A DNA stretch of 64,000 nt from Marinomonas mediterranea MMB-1 (GCF_000192865.1 NC_015276.1:186001-250000); one strand, 5' to 3'. Counted from the stretch's first letter, positions 23,922-33,545 are shown. Notes: generated by a model from the sequence alone, not told the origin. Numbers and translations: made by a program.

Positions 23922-24152
23922 TGTTTCTTTTAATACGCTTGCCTGTTTTCTCTCGCGTTGATTAGCTTTTTTCCTTAGTTCGCTAGCAGTCCTTCAATTT
24001 ACTCGTTTCTATACGACCTGAATATTTCGTTCATGCTATGGGTGCTGTACTGGCTTATGTTAGTCTATTACCAATTTCTAATGACTAATTTTATAGCCCG
24101 TATTTGATGCGCTTTTGTCTAAGTGCATTTGGGCTATTTGTGAGGATTCCCC

Positions 24153-26912
24153 ATGTCGGATCAGACAAAAACAGCACCAATGGTTTTGGTTGATGGCTCT
24201 TCTTATTTATATCGTGCTTTCCACGCTATTCCACCTTTAACCACGAGTGACGGGCAGCCAACCAATGCGGCGCGTGGCGTTATCAGTATGATACGTAGCC
24301 TGATCGGCAAATACCCAGAATCGCCTATCGTCGTGATATTTGATGCAAAGGGTAAAACCTTTCGCGATGAAATCTACAGCGAATATAAAGCTCAGCGTCC
24401 ACCTATGCCAGATGACCTTCGTTTGCAGATCGAACCGATCCATCGGATGATCGAAGCCATGGGCTTACCTCTTGTCATTATTGAAGGTGTCGAGGCGGAT
24501 GATGTTATTGGTACGATCGCTAAGCAAGTAGGAGAGGCGGGTCGTGATGTTATCGTTTCCACAGGCGATAAAGACATGGCTCAGTTGGTTACAGATAAAG
24601 TAACACTAGTAAATACCATGACAGATACGGTTATGGACATCGCTGGCGTCAAAGATAAGTTCGGAATTCCCCCTGAGTTGATTATCGACTACCTCGCCTT
24701 AATGGGCGATAAAGTCGACAACATTCCTGGTGTACCAGGAGTGGGTGAAAAAACCGCCCTCGCGTTGTTACAAGGCATTGGTAGCATTAAAGATATCTAT
24801 GAGCGCTTAGATGATATCGCACCACTTGGTTTTCGTGGTTCAAAAACCATGTCGAAAAAAATGGAAGACAACCGCGACATGGCGGAGCTTTCATACACAT
24901 TAGCGACGATAAAGTGCGATGTTGAGTTACCCTTTGACATGCATGCATTGAAAAACGAGCCGGCTAACAAAGAGGTACTGCGAGAGTGGTTCCAAAAGCT
25001 GGAATTCAAAACTTGGTTACGTGACATAGATAAAGCGCCGATGGCTGCAGGTACCACAGTGAACGATTCGGATGAAGGCGAAGACACGCCTGCAGTCAGC
25101 GATATTGAGGTTCAATATGAAACGGTCTTGGATAAAAGCCAATTTAACCAATGGCTAGAACAACTTAATCAAGCGGAGCTCGTTGCTTTCGATACAGAAA
25201 CGACCTCTCTAAATTACATGCAAGCTGAGTTGGTTGGTGTTTCGGTTGCTATTGAAGCGGGCAAAGCTGCCTACATTCCGGTGGCACACGATTATGAAGA
25301 CGCCCCAGAGCAGTTAGACCGAGACTGGGTTCTTGAACAACTAAAACCTTGGCTTGAAGACGAAGGCAAAGCGAAAGTCGGTCAGCACCTTAAATACGAT
25401 GCAAATGTTCTGAATAACTACGACATCACATTGCGTGGCATCAAATTCGATACCATGCTCGAATCGTATGTTTTTAATTCGACTGGCACTCGTCATGATA
25501 TGGACAGCTTATCGTCTAAGTTCCTTGGTCACTCTACGGTGAAATTTGAAGACATCGCAGGAAAAGGCGCTAAGCAGAAGACGTTCAATCAGATTGACCT
25601 TGAACAAGCTGCTTTTTACGCAGCAGAGGATGCCGATATCACACTGCGTTTGCATCAAGCCATTTTACCTAAGCTTGAGAAAACGCCTGAGCTTGTTAGC
25701 GTGTTCAGTGACATTGAACTGCCTCTTGTGCCTGTTCTGGCAAAAATGGAACAAACAGGCGCTTTAATTGACCCAGATCGTCTTCATGCTCAAAGTGCTG
25801 AAATTGCATCACGTCTGCAAGAAGTTGAAATCAAAGCGCACGAAGAAGCAGGACAAGAATTTAATCTAAGTTCTCCCAAACAGCTGCAAGAAATCCTGTT
25901 CGAAAAGCAAGGGCTGCCTGTTATTAAGAAGACGCCAAAAGGTCAACCTTCTACAGCGGAACCGATTCTTCAAGAGTTAGCAGAGAACTACGAACTGCCT
26001 CGTTTGATTATGGAGCACCGAAGTCTGGCAAAATTGAAGTCGACTTATACTGATAAGCTGCCTGAGATGATCCAGCATACTGGCCGTATTCATACCTCCT
26101 ACCATCAAGCAGTAACGGCGACAGGGCGTTTGTCTTCCACTGATCCAAACCTACAAAATATTCCGATTCGTACTCAAGAAGGGCGTCGCATTCGTCAAGC
26201 CTTTGTCGCACCGGAAGGGCATAAACTCGTAGCGGCCGATTATTCTCAGATCGAGCTTCGTATCATGGCGCATTTATCACAGGACAAAGGGCTACTCGAT
26301 GCCTTTGCCCACGATGAAGACGTACATAAAGCAACAGCAGCGGAAGTCTTTGAAGTCGCAGTAGATGACGTGACAGCTGAGCAACGTCGTCGTGCCAAAG
26401 CGATTAACTTCGGTCTTATCTACGGCATGTCGGCATTTGGTTTGGCTAAGCAGCTGGGTATAAGTCGCCCCGAAGCGCAAAAATATGTACAACGTTACTT
26501 TGAGCGTTACCCTGGTGTGCGCACTTACATGGAAACAACTCGTGAAAACGCCAAAGAAAAAGGTTACGTAGAAACCATTTTTGGCCGTCGTTTGTACCTG
26601 CCAGAAATCAAAGCGCGTAACGCCATGATGCGACAAGCAGCAGAGCGCACTGCGATTAACGCACCGATGCAAGGCTCCGCAGCCGACATCATCAAACGTG
26701 CCATGATCAAAATGCACAATTGGCTGGCTGACACCGATCTAGGCGTCAAAATGATCATGCAAGTACACGATGAATTGATCTTCGAAGTCGCTGAAAAAGA
26801 CCTCGAAGCGGCACAGGCTAAAATCATCGACATCATGCAAAACTCCACCGAAATCGACGTGCCTTTGCTGGTGGAAGCGGGTGTAGGTGATAACTGGGAT
26901 GAGGCGCACTAA
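24153..26912 (+). CDS. polA: DNA polymerase I
   Basis: This is full-length Pol I, 919 residues (928 in E. coli). The 5' nuclease domain is at 1-300 (VDGSSYLYRAFHA, VEADDVIGT, STGDKDMAQLV). The proofreading 3'-5' exonuclease has intact catalytic residues D347 and E349 (FDTETTSL) and a later Asp in AAEDADIT. The polymerase domain has motif A DYSQIELRI (D696), motif B RRRAKAINFGLIYG and motif C VHDELIFE (D873). All three activities should be functional. A gaggat ribosome site precedes the ATG. The 231 bp upstream holds no gene and presumably the promoter. The neighbouring thrB (beyond the GGDEF genes) is a conserved link in pseudomonads. Confidence 0.97.
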   Translation: MSDQTKTAPMVLVDGSSYLYRAFHAIPPLTTSDGQPTNAARGVISMIRSLIGKYPESPIVVIFDAKGKTFRDEIYSEYKAQRPPMPDDLRLQIEPIHRMIEAMGLPLVIIEGVEADDVIGTIAKQVGEAGRDVIVSTGDKDMAQLVTDKVTLVNTMTDTVMDIAGVKDKFGIPPELIIDYLALMGDKVDNIPGVPGVGEKTALALLQGIGSIKDIYERLDDIAPLGFRGSKTMSKKMEDNRDMAELSYTLATIKCDVELPFDMHALKNEPANKEVLREWFQKLEFKTWLRDIDKAPMAAGTTVNDSDEGEDTPAVSDIEVQYETVLDKSQFNQWLEQLNQAELVAFDTETTSLNYMQAELVGVSVAIEAGKAAYIPVAHDYEDAPEQLDRDWVLEQLKPWLEDEGKAKVGQHLKYDANVLNNYDITLRGIKFDTMLESYVFNSTGTRHDMDSLSSKFLGHSTVKFEDIAGKGAKQKTFNQIDLEQAAFYAAEDADITLRLHQAILPKLEKTPELVSVFSDIELPLVPVLAKMEQTGALIDPDRLHAQSAEIASRLQEVEIKAHEEAGQEFNLSSPKQLQEILFEKQGLPVIKKTPKGQPSTAEPILQELAENYELPRLIMEHRSLAKLKSTYTDKLPEMIQHTGRIHTSYHQAVTATGRLSSTDPNLQNIPIRTQEGRRIRQAFVAPEGHKLVAADYSQIELRIMAHLSQDKGLLDAFAHDEDVHKATAAEVFEVAVDDVTAEQRRRAKAINFGLIYGMSAFGLAKQLGISRPEAQKYVQRYFERYPGVRTYMETTRENAKEKGYVETIFGRRLYLPEIKARNAMMRQAAERTAINAPMQGSAADIIKRAMIKMHNWLADTDLGVKMIMQVHDELIFEVAEKDLEAAQAKIIDIMQNSTEIDVPLLVEAGVGDNWDEAH

Positions 26913-26955
26913 AACGCGCGATAGAATGTAAACCAAGTGCAGCAAGGACGCTGAC

Positions 26956-27957
26956 ATGAAGTATGAAAAGCCGTGGCTGAGCTACGAACAGCAACTAGAC
27001 AAACTCATTTCAAATGGACTTATTGTTGACAGCAGAAGTCACGCTCTATCTTCTCTGGAACGAATTGGATATTACCGCCTAAGTGGTTATTGGTATCCAT
27101 TTAGAGAAAGGTCGGAGCTTTGTTGCGCCTATAGTCCAACTATTAAAAATCCGAATAAAAAACAAAAAAGAGAAACCAAACTCGTTTTTGATAACTTTAT
27201 GCGTGGTGCGCGCTTTGAAAGTGCCGTGAATCTTTATATCTTTGATAAGAAACTAAGGCTATTAGTGCTCGATGCGTTAGAGCGTATTGAAATAGCGCTT
27301 CGAGTTGATATTTCGCATTTACTTGGACAACTGAGCCCTTTTGCATATTTGGAACCAGACTATTTCAAAGACATATTTAGTAAGCGTCTTAACCCCAAGA
27401 CAGGCGTAATACCTCAGCATCAATGGCTTCAAAACCACGCACAACTTATATCCCGTTCTAGAGAAGAGTTTATCTTACATGCAAAAGAAAAATATGGGTT
27501 ACCCGTTCCAATTTGGGTAGCTTGTGAAGTATGGGATTTTGGCACTTTATCTCGACTTTTCAAGGGAATGCTGCCAGAGCAGCAGACAGTGATTGCACGC
27601 AAGTACGATATAGAAAAGGGGGAAACATTGGAGTCTTGGCTACGATGTTTAAACTATTTGCGTAATGTCTGTGCGCATCACAGTCGCCTCTGGAATCGCA
27701 ATATGATCGAGCAACCCAAGCAAGAAGGTCTAAAAGACATCAAATACATCCATAAAAGACTAAGCTCTCACTCTGTGGCAAGACCATTTTTACAATTTTG
27801 TTTGGTACAGCACTTATTAAGTAAGATAAACCCTAACTCTACGTGGTGGAATCGTCTATTAGATTTGTTAGATGTATTTCCGTGTCTGAATGAGCAAGGC
27901 ATAACTCTAGAAACAATGGGAGTGATTGAAGGGTATAAAGATTGGAATTGGCAATAA
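26956..27957 (+). CDS. Abi_2 family (AbiD/AbiF-like, HEPN) protein
   Basis: This 333-residue soluble protein belongs to the Abi_2 family, related to lactococcal abortive-infection proteins AbiD and AbiF. The N-terminal mark GYYRLSGYWYPFR (about 37-49) is present. The HEPN RNase motif R-x4-H is intact at RNVCAHH (R236, H241), followed by SRLWNR. HEPN proteins of this type are thought to cut RNA on phage infection, causing growth arrest; activity here is inferred. It has no adjacent antitoxin-like gene and starts 43 bp after polA with an aagga site, so it may be partly co-transcribed with polA. It is likely an acquired gene. Confidence 0.85.
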   Translation: MKYEKPWLSYEQQLDKLISNGLIVDSRSHALSSLERIGYYRLSGYWYPFRERSELCCAYSPTIKNPNKKQKRETKLVFDNFMRGARFESAVNLYIFDKKLRLLVLDALERIEIALRVDISHLLGQLSPFAYLEPDYFKDIFSKRLNPKTGVIPQHQWLQNHAQLISRSREEFILHAKEKYGLPVPIWVACEVWDFGTLSRLFKGMLPEQQTVIARKYDIEKGETLESWLRCLNYLRNVCAHHSRLWNRNMIEQPKQEGLKDIKYIHKRLSSHSVARPFLQFCLVQHLLSKINPNSTWWNRLLDLLDVFPCLNEQGITLETMGVIEGYKDWNWQ

Positions 27958-28101
27958 AAAACCCCTAAGCAGATGCATCAAAATTGACGTCTCTGAAAGG
28001 GGCCGTGTTAAGGTAATTATGTACCAAGACGATATTATACGCAACGTCAGGCGGAAGATACGTGCTAGTTTTACGTTTCAGGCAACTAAGGAAGGTTTGC
28101 A

Positions 28102-28449
28102 ATGGACAAAGGTTTTTGTCATATCGAAGGCTACGAGCCCAGTAGCTTAACGTTATCCGTTCTGGATGATATAGAAAGAGTCTCTCGTTTAAGTAAAGTG
28201 CTTGAGTTTGGTTTAGCGGGAACGCCGCTCTTTCAGATTTTTGCTGGGCGTTCCTCATACTCAGGAACGGGTGTATTGAGCGCTGGTTGGAACGCGACTA
28301 CCTATGACTGGAAGCTGTTTCAAAGTGCTTTGAGTTCTGTTTCTAGATTAAGAAAAGGGATGATCTACAAACATGCATCTATGGCTTATTTGCGCTCTAT
28401 AGGTAAAGACAAGAAGTTTTGGAGGTGTGTCGCGAATGCAGCATCATAA
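28102..28449 (+). CDS. Hypothetical protein (115 aa), overlaps the next gene
   Basis: I do not recognise this 115-residue protein. It is soluble, with a Ser/Gly-rich middle (FQIFAGRSSYSGTGVLSAGW) and a basic C-terminus (RLRKGMIYKHASMAYLRSIG). The ATG 28102 has gaagg nearby. Its last 14 bases overlap the start of the next gene, in a different frame, which has a ggagg site inside this gene; this suggests a two-gene unit. Function is unknown. Confidence 0.55.
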   Translation: MDKGFCHIEGYEPSSLTLSVLDDIERVSRLSKVLEFGLAGTPLFQIFAGRSSYSGTGVLSAGWNATTYDWKLFQSALSSVSRLRKGMIYKHASMAYLRSIGKDKKFWRCVANAAS

Positions 28450-28960
28450 TAGCTACAAAGTTCTTTTACTCCTCTCAATGTACTTTTTCGGCGAATGTGC
28501 TTTAGCTGATGAAAGTGCTGTTCAATCTAAATTATTCATGAGCGATGCAATCGTACGATTCGAGCAGGCTAAACAGGGCTTATCAAATAGGGCGGAGTAT
28601 TGTTTTGAACAGGAGGAACAGAATACCGTCAGCTTGAATGACGAATGGTTTTTGGCGCAGGCAGAAAATACTCAACAGACAATTTTGTTTGCTTTGTCGA
28701 TAAAAGCGATGGATCGCTGTATGTCTGATGCTCGAAGTGCATTTACTTTAGCTGTGTTTAATGTCGCTGTTGAATCTGGCGACACAGAAAAGCTTGAGGC
28801 GTGGTATGAACTGCGTCGTATAGAGTCTTTCGCAGTGCCCACTAATTTGGCTAAAAAAGAAACGGTAGAACTGTTGAGTTCGTTGGATCAAAAAGCGTTA
28901 CTTCGATTAAGTAAACACCCTGAATTGAGTAAGCCTTTTCGTATCCAAAACTTTCCATAA
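28436..28960 (+). CDS. Exported hypothetical protein (174 aa)
   Basis: This protein has a signal peptide (MQHHNSYKVLLLLSMYFFGECALA, with cleavage likely near residue 24) and a helical mature part containing two cysteines (EYCFEQ and DRCMSD), perhaps a disulphide. I know no family. The start is set at ATG 28436, ten bases after ggagg; a GTG at 28427 lies only one base after that site. It overlaps the preceding small gene by 14 bases. Together they may form an accessory pair. Confidence 0.65.
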   Translation: MQHHNSYKVLLLLSMYFFGECALADESAVQSKLFMSDAIVRFEQAKQGLSNRAEYCFEQEEQNTVSLNDEWFLAQAENTQQTILFALSIKAMDRCMSDARSAFTLAVFNVAVESGDTEKLEAWYELRRIESFAVPTNLAKKETVELLSSLDQKALLRLSKHPELSKPFRIQNFP

Positions 28961-29066
28961 TGGGTTGATTGACTAGAGTATTTCTAAAAATAGTAGCGCT
29001 AATTTTACTTGTCTATACAACTTGTTTTTAGGTTACTATACCAATCTTTTAATAGGAGGCTGGTTA

Positions 29067-29657
29067 GTGACTAAAACATATCAAATTACCCCATCAAGCT
29101 CGTTCAAGCGGATGCCGTGGAAAAACGGCTTAGGTGAAACGCTGGAAATTATTCGAGTGGAAGATGAACAAGGCGTTCTGTTTCGTATCAGTCAGGCATC
29201 GGTTGTGGAAGACGGTATGTTTTCCGATTTCTCGGGCTTACAGCGTACCTTGGTATTGCTCTCTGGAAAAGGAATGACACTTTCCCATTCGGGCGAATTT
29301 AGCAGTGAGAATGTGTTGCAAGCGCCGTTAGATACGGCCTGCTTTTATGGCGGAGATGAAACCATTGCAACACTTCATAGTGGTGCGATTGAGGACCTAA
29401 ATATTATGGTTCGAAAAGGAGCGTTTAAGGCTCATGTTCAGCCGCTCAATGATGTATGTGATTTTACTTTCGAGGTGTCACTGCCTTCAAGATTTAAGGG
29501 CATCTATGCTTTGGTTGACAGTGCTTTACAACAGTCTGAAACAAACGAAGAAATTCACGTATTAGCTGGGTCTATTATTCAGTGGGAAAACGAAAGTCAC
29601 GTCGCTTTTAAATGGTTACAAGGCAAAGCGGTCGCGATTCAGATTGAATCTCAGTGA
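29067..29657 (+). CDS. HutD/Ves family protein
   Basis: This 196-residue cupin-fold protein has the HutD/Ves mark FKRMPWKNGLGETLEI close to its start, then FRISQASVVEDGMFSDFSGLQRTLVLL. The start is set at GTG 29067, seven bases after a strong aggagg, which places the conserved segment near residue 12 as in relatives. Upstream in-frame codons add a non-homologous 15 residues. HutD is linked to histidine degradation and Ves to cold or growth-phase response in E. coli, but neither reaction is known. No hut genes are nearby. Confidence 0.85.
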   Translation: MTKTYQITPSSSFKRMPWKNGLGETLEIIRVEDEQGVLFRISQASVVEDGMFSDFSGLQRTLVLLSGKGMTLSHSGEFSSENVLQAPLDTACFYGGDETIATLHSGAIEDLNIMVRKGAFKAHVQPLNDVCDFTFEVSLPSRFKGIYALVDSALQQSETNEEIHVLAGSIIQWENESHVAFKWLQGKAVAIQIESQ

Positions 29658-29723
29658 TTCTTGTAAGAAATCAACCTTGTTGTGCGACAGACCTGTATTA
29701 CTTGCACAAAAGGAACCGCTGAC

Positions 29724-30185
29724 ATGCGTGGACTTATTTTATCTCTAGTTTTGTTATTTCCCCTTGGGCTTTTTGCCAACGAACTGGTCAGTACGAGTTA
29801 CTGGAGCAATACGGCGATTGGTGGTCATGATACAACCGCTTACCATCAAGTTGAGTTAGATCGCCCATCGCGTTTGGCGGAAGGAAGCCCACGCTTTACC
29901 GTGAAATGGAACGGCGCAGAGTGGCATTTTGCATCACAAGCCTCGGCGGATAAGTTTTCGATGAAGCCTGCTGAATATGCCCCAAGCTACAATGGTTTTT
30001 GTGCCAATGCTTTGAGTTTAGGAGAGGGGAAAATACGCACAGATGGCACAGTATGGGAATTTTTTGGCGATAAACTTTATCTTTTCTATGCAGAACGTGG
30101 CCGTCAGCGCTGGCTAAACGGCGATTGGCAGCAATATAAAGCGCAAGCCGATACTGCATGGGCAGACATAATATTTGAGCGTTGA
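29724..30185 (+). CDS. Exported YHS-domain protein
   Basis: This 153-residue protein has a signal peptide (MRGLILSLVLLFPLGLFA) and a YHS-like domain (about 35-135: AIGGHDTTAYHQ, VKWNGAEWHFAS, ADKFSMKPAEYAPSYNGFCA). Proteins of this pattern are common in Gammaproteobacteria and may bind a metal or haem in the periplasm; no function is established. The start is ATG 29724, which follows aagga, rather than an upstream codon. There is no obvious operon partner. Confidence 0.8.
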   Translation: MRGLILSLVLLFPLGLFANELVSTSYWSNTAIGGHDTTAYHQVELDRPSRLAEGSPRFTVKWNGAEWHFASQASADKFSMKPAEYAPSYNGFCANALSLGEGKIRTDGTVWEFFGDKLYLFYAERGRQRWLNGDWQQYKAQADTAWADIIFER

Positions 30186-30306
30186 GACAATAAGATAAGA
30201 GTGATGTAAGAAGTTGTAAAAATGATAATCAGACTAGCCATTGATTTACTTAACACGCTACTATATTCCGCTAAGCTGAAATAAAAATAATTAGGGTAGA
30301 GTGATT

Positions 30307-31944
30307 ATGGTCACAAATCTTAGACGTATATCGATTAACGGTCGTTTGGTCGGTTTAGTTGCATTTTTTTCGTTAGGGCTTTTTCTAATAGCGTATCTCA
30401 CGATCACTGCGAGTAAAGAAAGCCTCTTGGAAGAGAAGTATTCGAAAACGAGGGAGATTGTCGAAACTGCTATGGGCGTAATCGACCATATGTACAGTTT
30501 AGAGCAGTCTGGAAAACTAACTCGTCAACAAGCTCAGGAGTTCGCTGCACAAACGATTAAAAACACCCGCTATAGTGGCTCTGAGTATTTTTGGATCAAT
30601 GATTATCAAGGCAGCATGATCATGCATTCGGCAAATCCTAAACTTGATGGTAAGCCATTGTTAGCCTTAAAAGATGTTAATGGAAAAGCGATCTTTCAAG
30701 AAATGGTCAACATAGTAAAGGCCGATGGCCAGGGTTTTGTTGATTACTATTGGCCTAAGCCGGGCGGTGAGACTCCATTCTCGAAAATTTCGTATGTAAA
30801 AGGCTTTGGTCCTTGGGGGTGGATTTTGGGAACGGGAATCTACGTAGACGACGTGGATAATGAGTTTCAAAGTGAAGCGATTCGAGTTTTTCTAATCGGT
30901 GCAGGCATTGTGCTTGTTGCTTTGGTGATATCGTTTATTGTACTTCGCTCAATTCTCTTTCCACTACGCGATATTCAGAATGCGTTGCGAAATATTGCTG
31001 AGGGAGAGGGCGATTTGACCGCACGCCTACCTGAGTCTGGCAATGATCAGCTGTCGAATATTGCTCGATATTACAATGTCTTTGTGGATCGGCTCTCCCA
31101 AGTGCTTACCAAAGGGGTGTCATTGAACCGTAATGTCGAAACCCATTCTCAGGAGTTGAGGTCTGTAGCTTCAGATACCTATGACGCCACGGCTCGCTGG
31201 GAAGGAATGTTTTCTGATATGACTGGCACGATTTTAGAGGTGGATCAGTTTAAGGGCCAGGTTGAAACAAGTACGGAATCGACGCTTCAATCTACCCACG
31301 AAATGGTAAGTAAAACGGATATTGGGCAAGAGTCTTTACGTAAGACTGAAGAGGCCTTGACCAAGCTTTCTAAAGATCTTGAAATAGGGCTGAAGGCCGT
31401 AGTTGAGCTGGCCGAACACTCACAAAGTATCGGGTCGGTATTAGATGTGATCAGTGGGATTGCAGAACAAACAAACTTGTTGGCGCTAAATGCTGCTATT
31501 GAAGCGGCAAGAGCCGGAGAGCAAGGACGTGGATTTGCTGTGGTTGCTGATGAAGTTCGTAGTTTGGCTAGTCGTACGCAGGCTTCTACAGACGAAATTC
31601 AAAATATGATTCATCGTTTGCAGACTGGCGCGAAGGAAGCTGAGTCTCGTATATCAAGCAGTAATGAGCAATCGAAATTGACTACTAATGAGATATCCCA
31701 AACGTCTGAATATCTTCAGGATATAGCCAACGCAGTGTCTGAAATAAATGACGCTGGTCAGTCTGTCATACAGAGTGTTTCTCAACAAAGTGATGCTGTA
31801 CAAAAATTGCAGGCTTTAAATGAGCAAGTGGCAGAGCTTTCTAAGCATGTTTCGTCTCAGGTTGAACGTAATAGTAGTACGAGTGAGAGTTTAGCGGATT
31901 CATCGCAGCAAGCGCTTAATGTGATGGCGACGTTTAAGCTTTAA
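30307..31944 (+). CDS. Methyl-accepting chemotaxis protein with single Cache domain
   Basis: This chemoreceptor of about 545 residues has TM1 at about 15-33 and a periplasmic single Cache domain of the sCache_2 type (YSGSEYFWINDYQGSMIMH, then GFGPWGWILGTGIYVDD). TM2 is at about 195-215, followed by HAMP and the signalling region IAEQTNLLALNAAIEAARAG. Such Cache domains typically bind small organic acids or amino acids; the ligand here is unknown. The start is ATG 30307; GTG 30301, closer to aggg, is an alternative. There is no CheR pentapeptide at the end (VMATFKL). The last 45 bases overlap the converging EamA gene. Confidence 0.9.
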   Translation: MVTNLRRISINGRLVGLVAFFSLGLFLIAYLTITASKESLLEEKYSKTREIVETAMGVIDHMYSLEQSGKLTRQQAQEFAAQTIKNTRYSGSEYFWINDYQGSMIMHSANPKLDGKPLLALKDVNGKAIFQEMVNIVKADGQGFVDYYWPKPGGETPFSKISYVKGFGPWGWILGTGIYVDDVDNEFQSEAIRVFLIGAGIVLVALVISFIVLRSILFPLRDIQNALRNIAEGEGDLTARLPESGNDQLSNIARYYNVFVDRLSQVLTKGVSLNRNVETHSQELRSVASDTYDATARWEGMFSDMTGTILEVDQFKGQVETSTESTLQSTHEMVSKTDIGQESLRKTEEALTKLSKDLEIGLKAVVELAEHSQSIGSVLDVISGIAEQTNLLALNAAIEAARAGEQGRGFAVVADEVRSLASRTQASTDEIQNMIHRLQTGAKEAESRISSSNEQSKLTTNEISQTSEYLQDIANAVSEINDAGQSVIQSVSQQSDAVQKLQALNEQVAELSKHVSSQVERNSSTSESLADSSQQALNVMATFKL

Positions 31945-32877
31945 CTTAGTCGGAATGGTTAGACCGCTCGCGAGCAGAACGCCAAGGCAGACCAATATCA
32001 TGCCGATGGCAGAGGCGGCGGTCAGCTGTTCTCCTAAAATGGGAGCTGCTGCCAAACCCACTAAAACAGGCGTTAACGACCCTATAGCTGAACTTCGTTC
32101 AGCGCCGATTTTGTTGATCGCATAACCGTAAGTAAACCCCGCCAATAACCCGACACACACTGACTGTATCAAAAGTTGGCTGATGATAAGTTCAACCGGC
32201 GTATTGGGAAATCCACTTTGTACAATTCCAAATGCAAACAGGGCAGCTAAAATAGCCGTCGATATCAGACTTAGAAATCCCGCCATTGCCAGTGGTGGTA
32301 AACCTGCAACGCGCAAGCATACGGAAAATATGGCCCAAAATGCCGCTGCTAATAGAAAGATAAGATCGCCTTTCCAATATTCTGTATTACCACCGATAAA
32401 CGCCAGCGTTAAAAGGGCCGCTATGCCGAGCCCAATACTCGCCAAGCCGATGATCTTTTGTTTGCTTAACGTTTCTTTAAAAATAACGACCGCAATAACG
32501 GCGACAAAAAGTGGGAAGGTACCAGTAATTATCAAACCTGAATGCGACGCAGGTGCGTAAGCGGCGCCAAAACTGCATAAATAGAAGAAAGGAACGCCTG
32601 CTCCGACTAGTATACCCAGCAAAAGTGTTTTTGGTGTTGCTTTTATTTTTTGCCAATCTTTTATGACGAAGGGGAAGAGAAGAATCGCCGCCAAGCCAAA
32701 ACGCAATATGGAGAGATCGAATGAGGTCAGTGCTGAAGTCGCACCAGCGCGCATGGCAATAAAAAAAACACCCCAAATGAGAGTGGTAAATATTGAGGCC
32801 ATAATGCCCAGCTTAAACTCCCAGCCACTTGCAAATGTAAAATGCGCAGTTTTCGGTCTTGTTACGGTCGCTATCAT
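31900..32877 (-). CDS. EamA/DMT family exporter
   Basis: This 325-residue integral membrane protein with ten predicted helices has two EamA repeats (first ASIFTTLIWGVFFIAMRAG, second AAAFWAIFSVCLRVAG). Members export amino acids, purines or other metabolites. The start is set at ATG 32877 (agagg site seven bases upstream) rather than an in-frame codon ten residues earlier. It is divergent from an Lrp-family regulator, a layout that suggests amino-acid export controlled by it. The 3' end overlaps the chemoreceptor gene by 45 bp in convergent orientation; the C-terminal tail LKLKRRHHIKRLLR is therefore encoded within that overlap. Confidence 0.87.
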   Translation of the reverse strand: MIATVTRPKTAHFTFASGWEFKLGIMASIFTTLIWGVFFIAMRAGATSALTSFDLSILRFGLAAILLFPFVIKDWQKIKATPKTLLLGILVGAGVPFFYLCSFGAAYAPASHSGLIITGTFPLFVAVIAVVIFKETLSKQKIIGLASIGLGIAALLTLAFIGGNTEYWKGDLIFLLAAAFWAIFSVCLRVAGLPPLAMAGFLSLISTAILAALFAFGIVQSGFPNTPVELIISQLLIQSVCVGLLAGFTYGYAINKIGAERSSAIGSLTPVLVGLAAAPILGEQLTAASAIGMILVCLGVLLASGLTIPTKLKLKRRHHIKRLLR

Positions 32878-33079
32878 TTTTGGCCTCTTAGAAGTCGCTG
32901 ATGCCATAAAAGAGAAATGGCTAAATAGGTTATGTTTTGACTAAATATTGAACATTTTCTGAGCTACATTATCAGTGAAAGTGCTTAGGCATGTCCTTGC
33001 TATTTTTGCTATAAATGGATGAATAGTTGGCATAATATGCTAATTGTATTTAATAAAGTTTATAAAAGGGCTAATTGTG

Positions 33080-33529
33080 ATGGATAAGGTAGATGCTGAT
33101 ATTTTGAAACGCCTTCAACAGGATGGACGGCTGTCAAATGTCGAGTTGGCCGAAGGCGTGAATCTGTCCCCATCTCCTTGCTTGCGACGTGTGAAAAACT
33201 TGGAAGCGGAGGGGGTTATTACAGGGTATGGTGCTGTCATTAATCGTGACAAAGTCGGGTTTGGAATGACTATTTTTGTCGATGTTTCTTTAGACAGCCA
33301 CAAGGAAACGGCCACCTCCGAGTTCGAAGCATCATTGGTGCTATTGGAAAATGTCATTAGCTGTCACGAGGTTTCAGGAGTGTCTGATTATCGCCTTGAG
33401 GTGGTTGTACGGGACTTAAAAAGTTACGAAATCGTGTTAAAGCAAATTCAACAGTTACCTCATGTGAAAGACATTCAGAGCAACTTTGCCATTCGGACCG
33501 TAAAATCTGGCGCACCGATCCCACTTTAA
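33080..33529 (+). CDS. Lrp/AsnC family transcriptional regulator
   Basis: This 149-residue regulator has the N-terminal helix-turn-helix (DADILKRLQQDGRLSNVELA, then SPSPCLRRVKNLEAEGVITGY) and a C-terminal RAM ligand-binding domain. The start ATG 33080 gives the family N-terminus; an upstream in-frame codon at 33044 would add 12 unrelated residues. It is divergent from the EamA exporter with a 202-bp gap, so it likely regulates that gene and itself in response to an amino acid. A terminator follows. Confidence 0.9.
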   Translation: MDKVDADILKRLQQDGRLSNVELAEGVNLSPSPCLRRVKNLEAEGVITGYGAVINRDKVGFGMTIFVDVSLDSHKETATSEFEASLVLLENVISCHEVSGVSDYRLEVVVRDLKSYEIVLKQIQQLPHVKDIQSNFAIRTVKSGAPIPL

Positions 33530-33545
33530 AAATAGTATTTTTTGT

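Noticed and set aside
26292..26717. Minus-strand frame of 141 codons inside polA
   Set aside because: It lies opposite conserved polymerase motifs, so it is antisense.
32183..32560. Plus-strand frame of 125 codons inside the EamA gene
   Set aside because: It is antisense to a membrane protein, which commonly yields such frames; no start site or homology.
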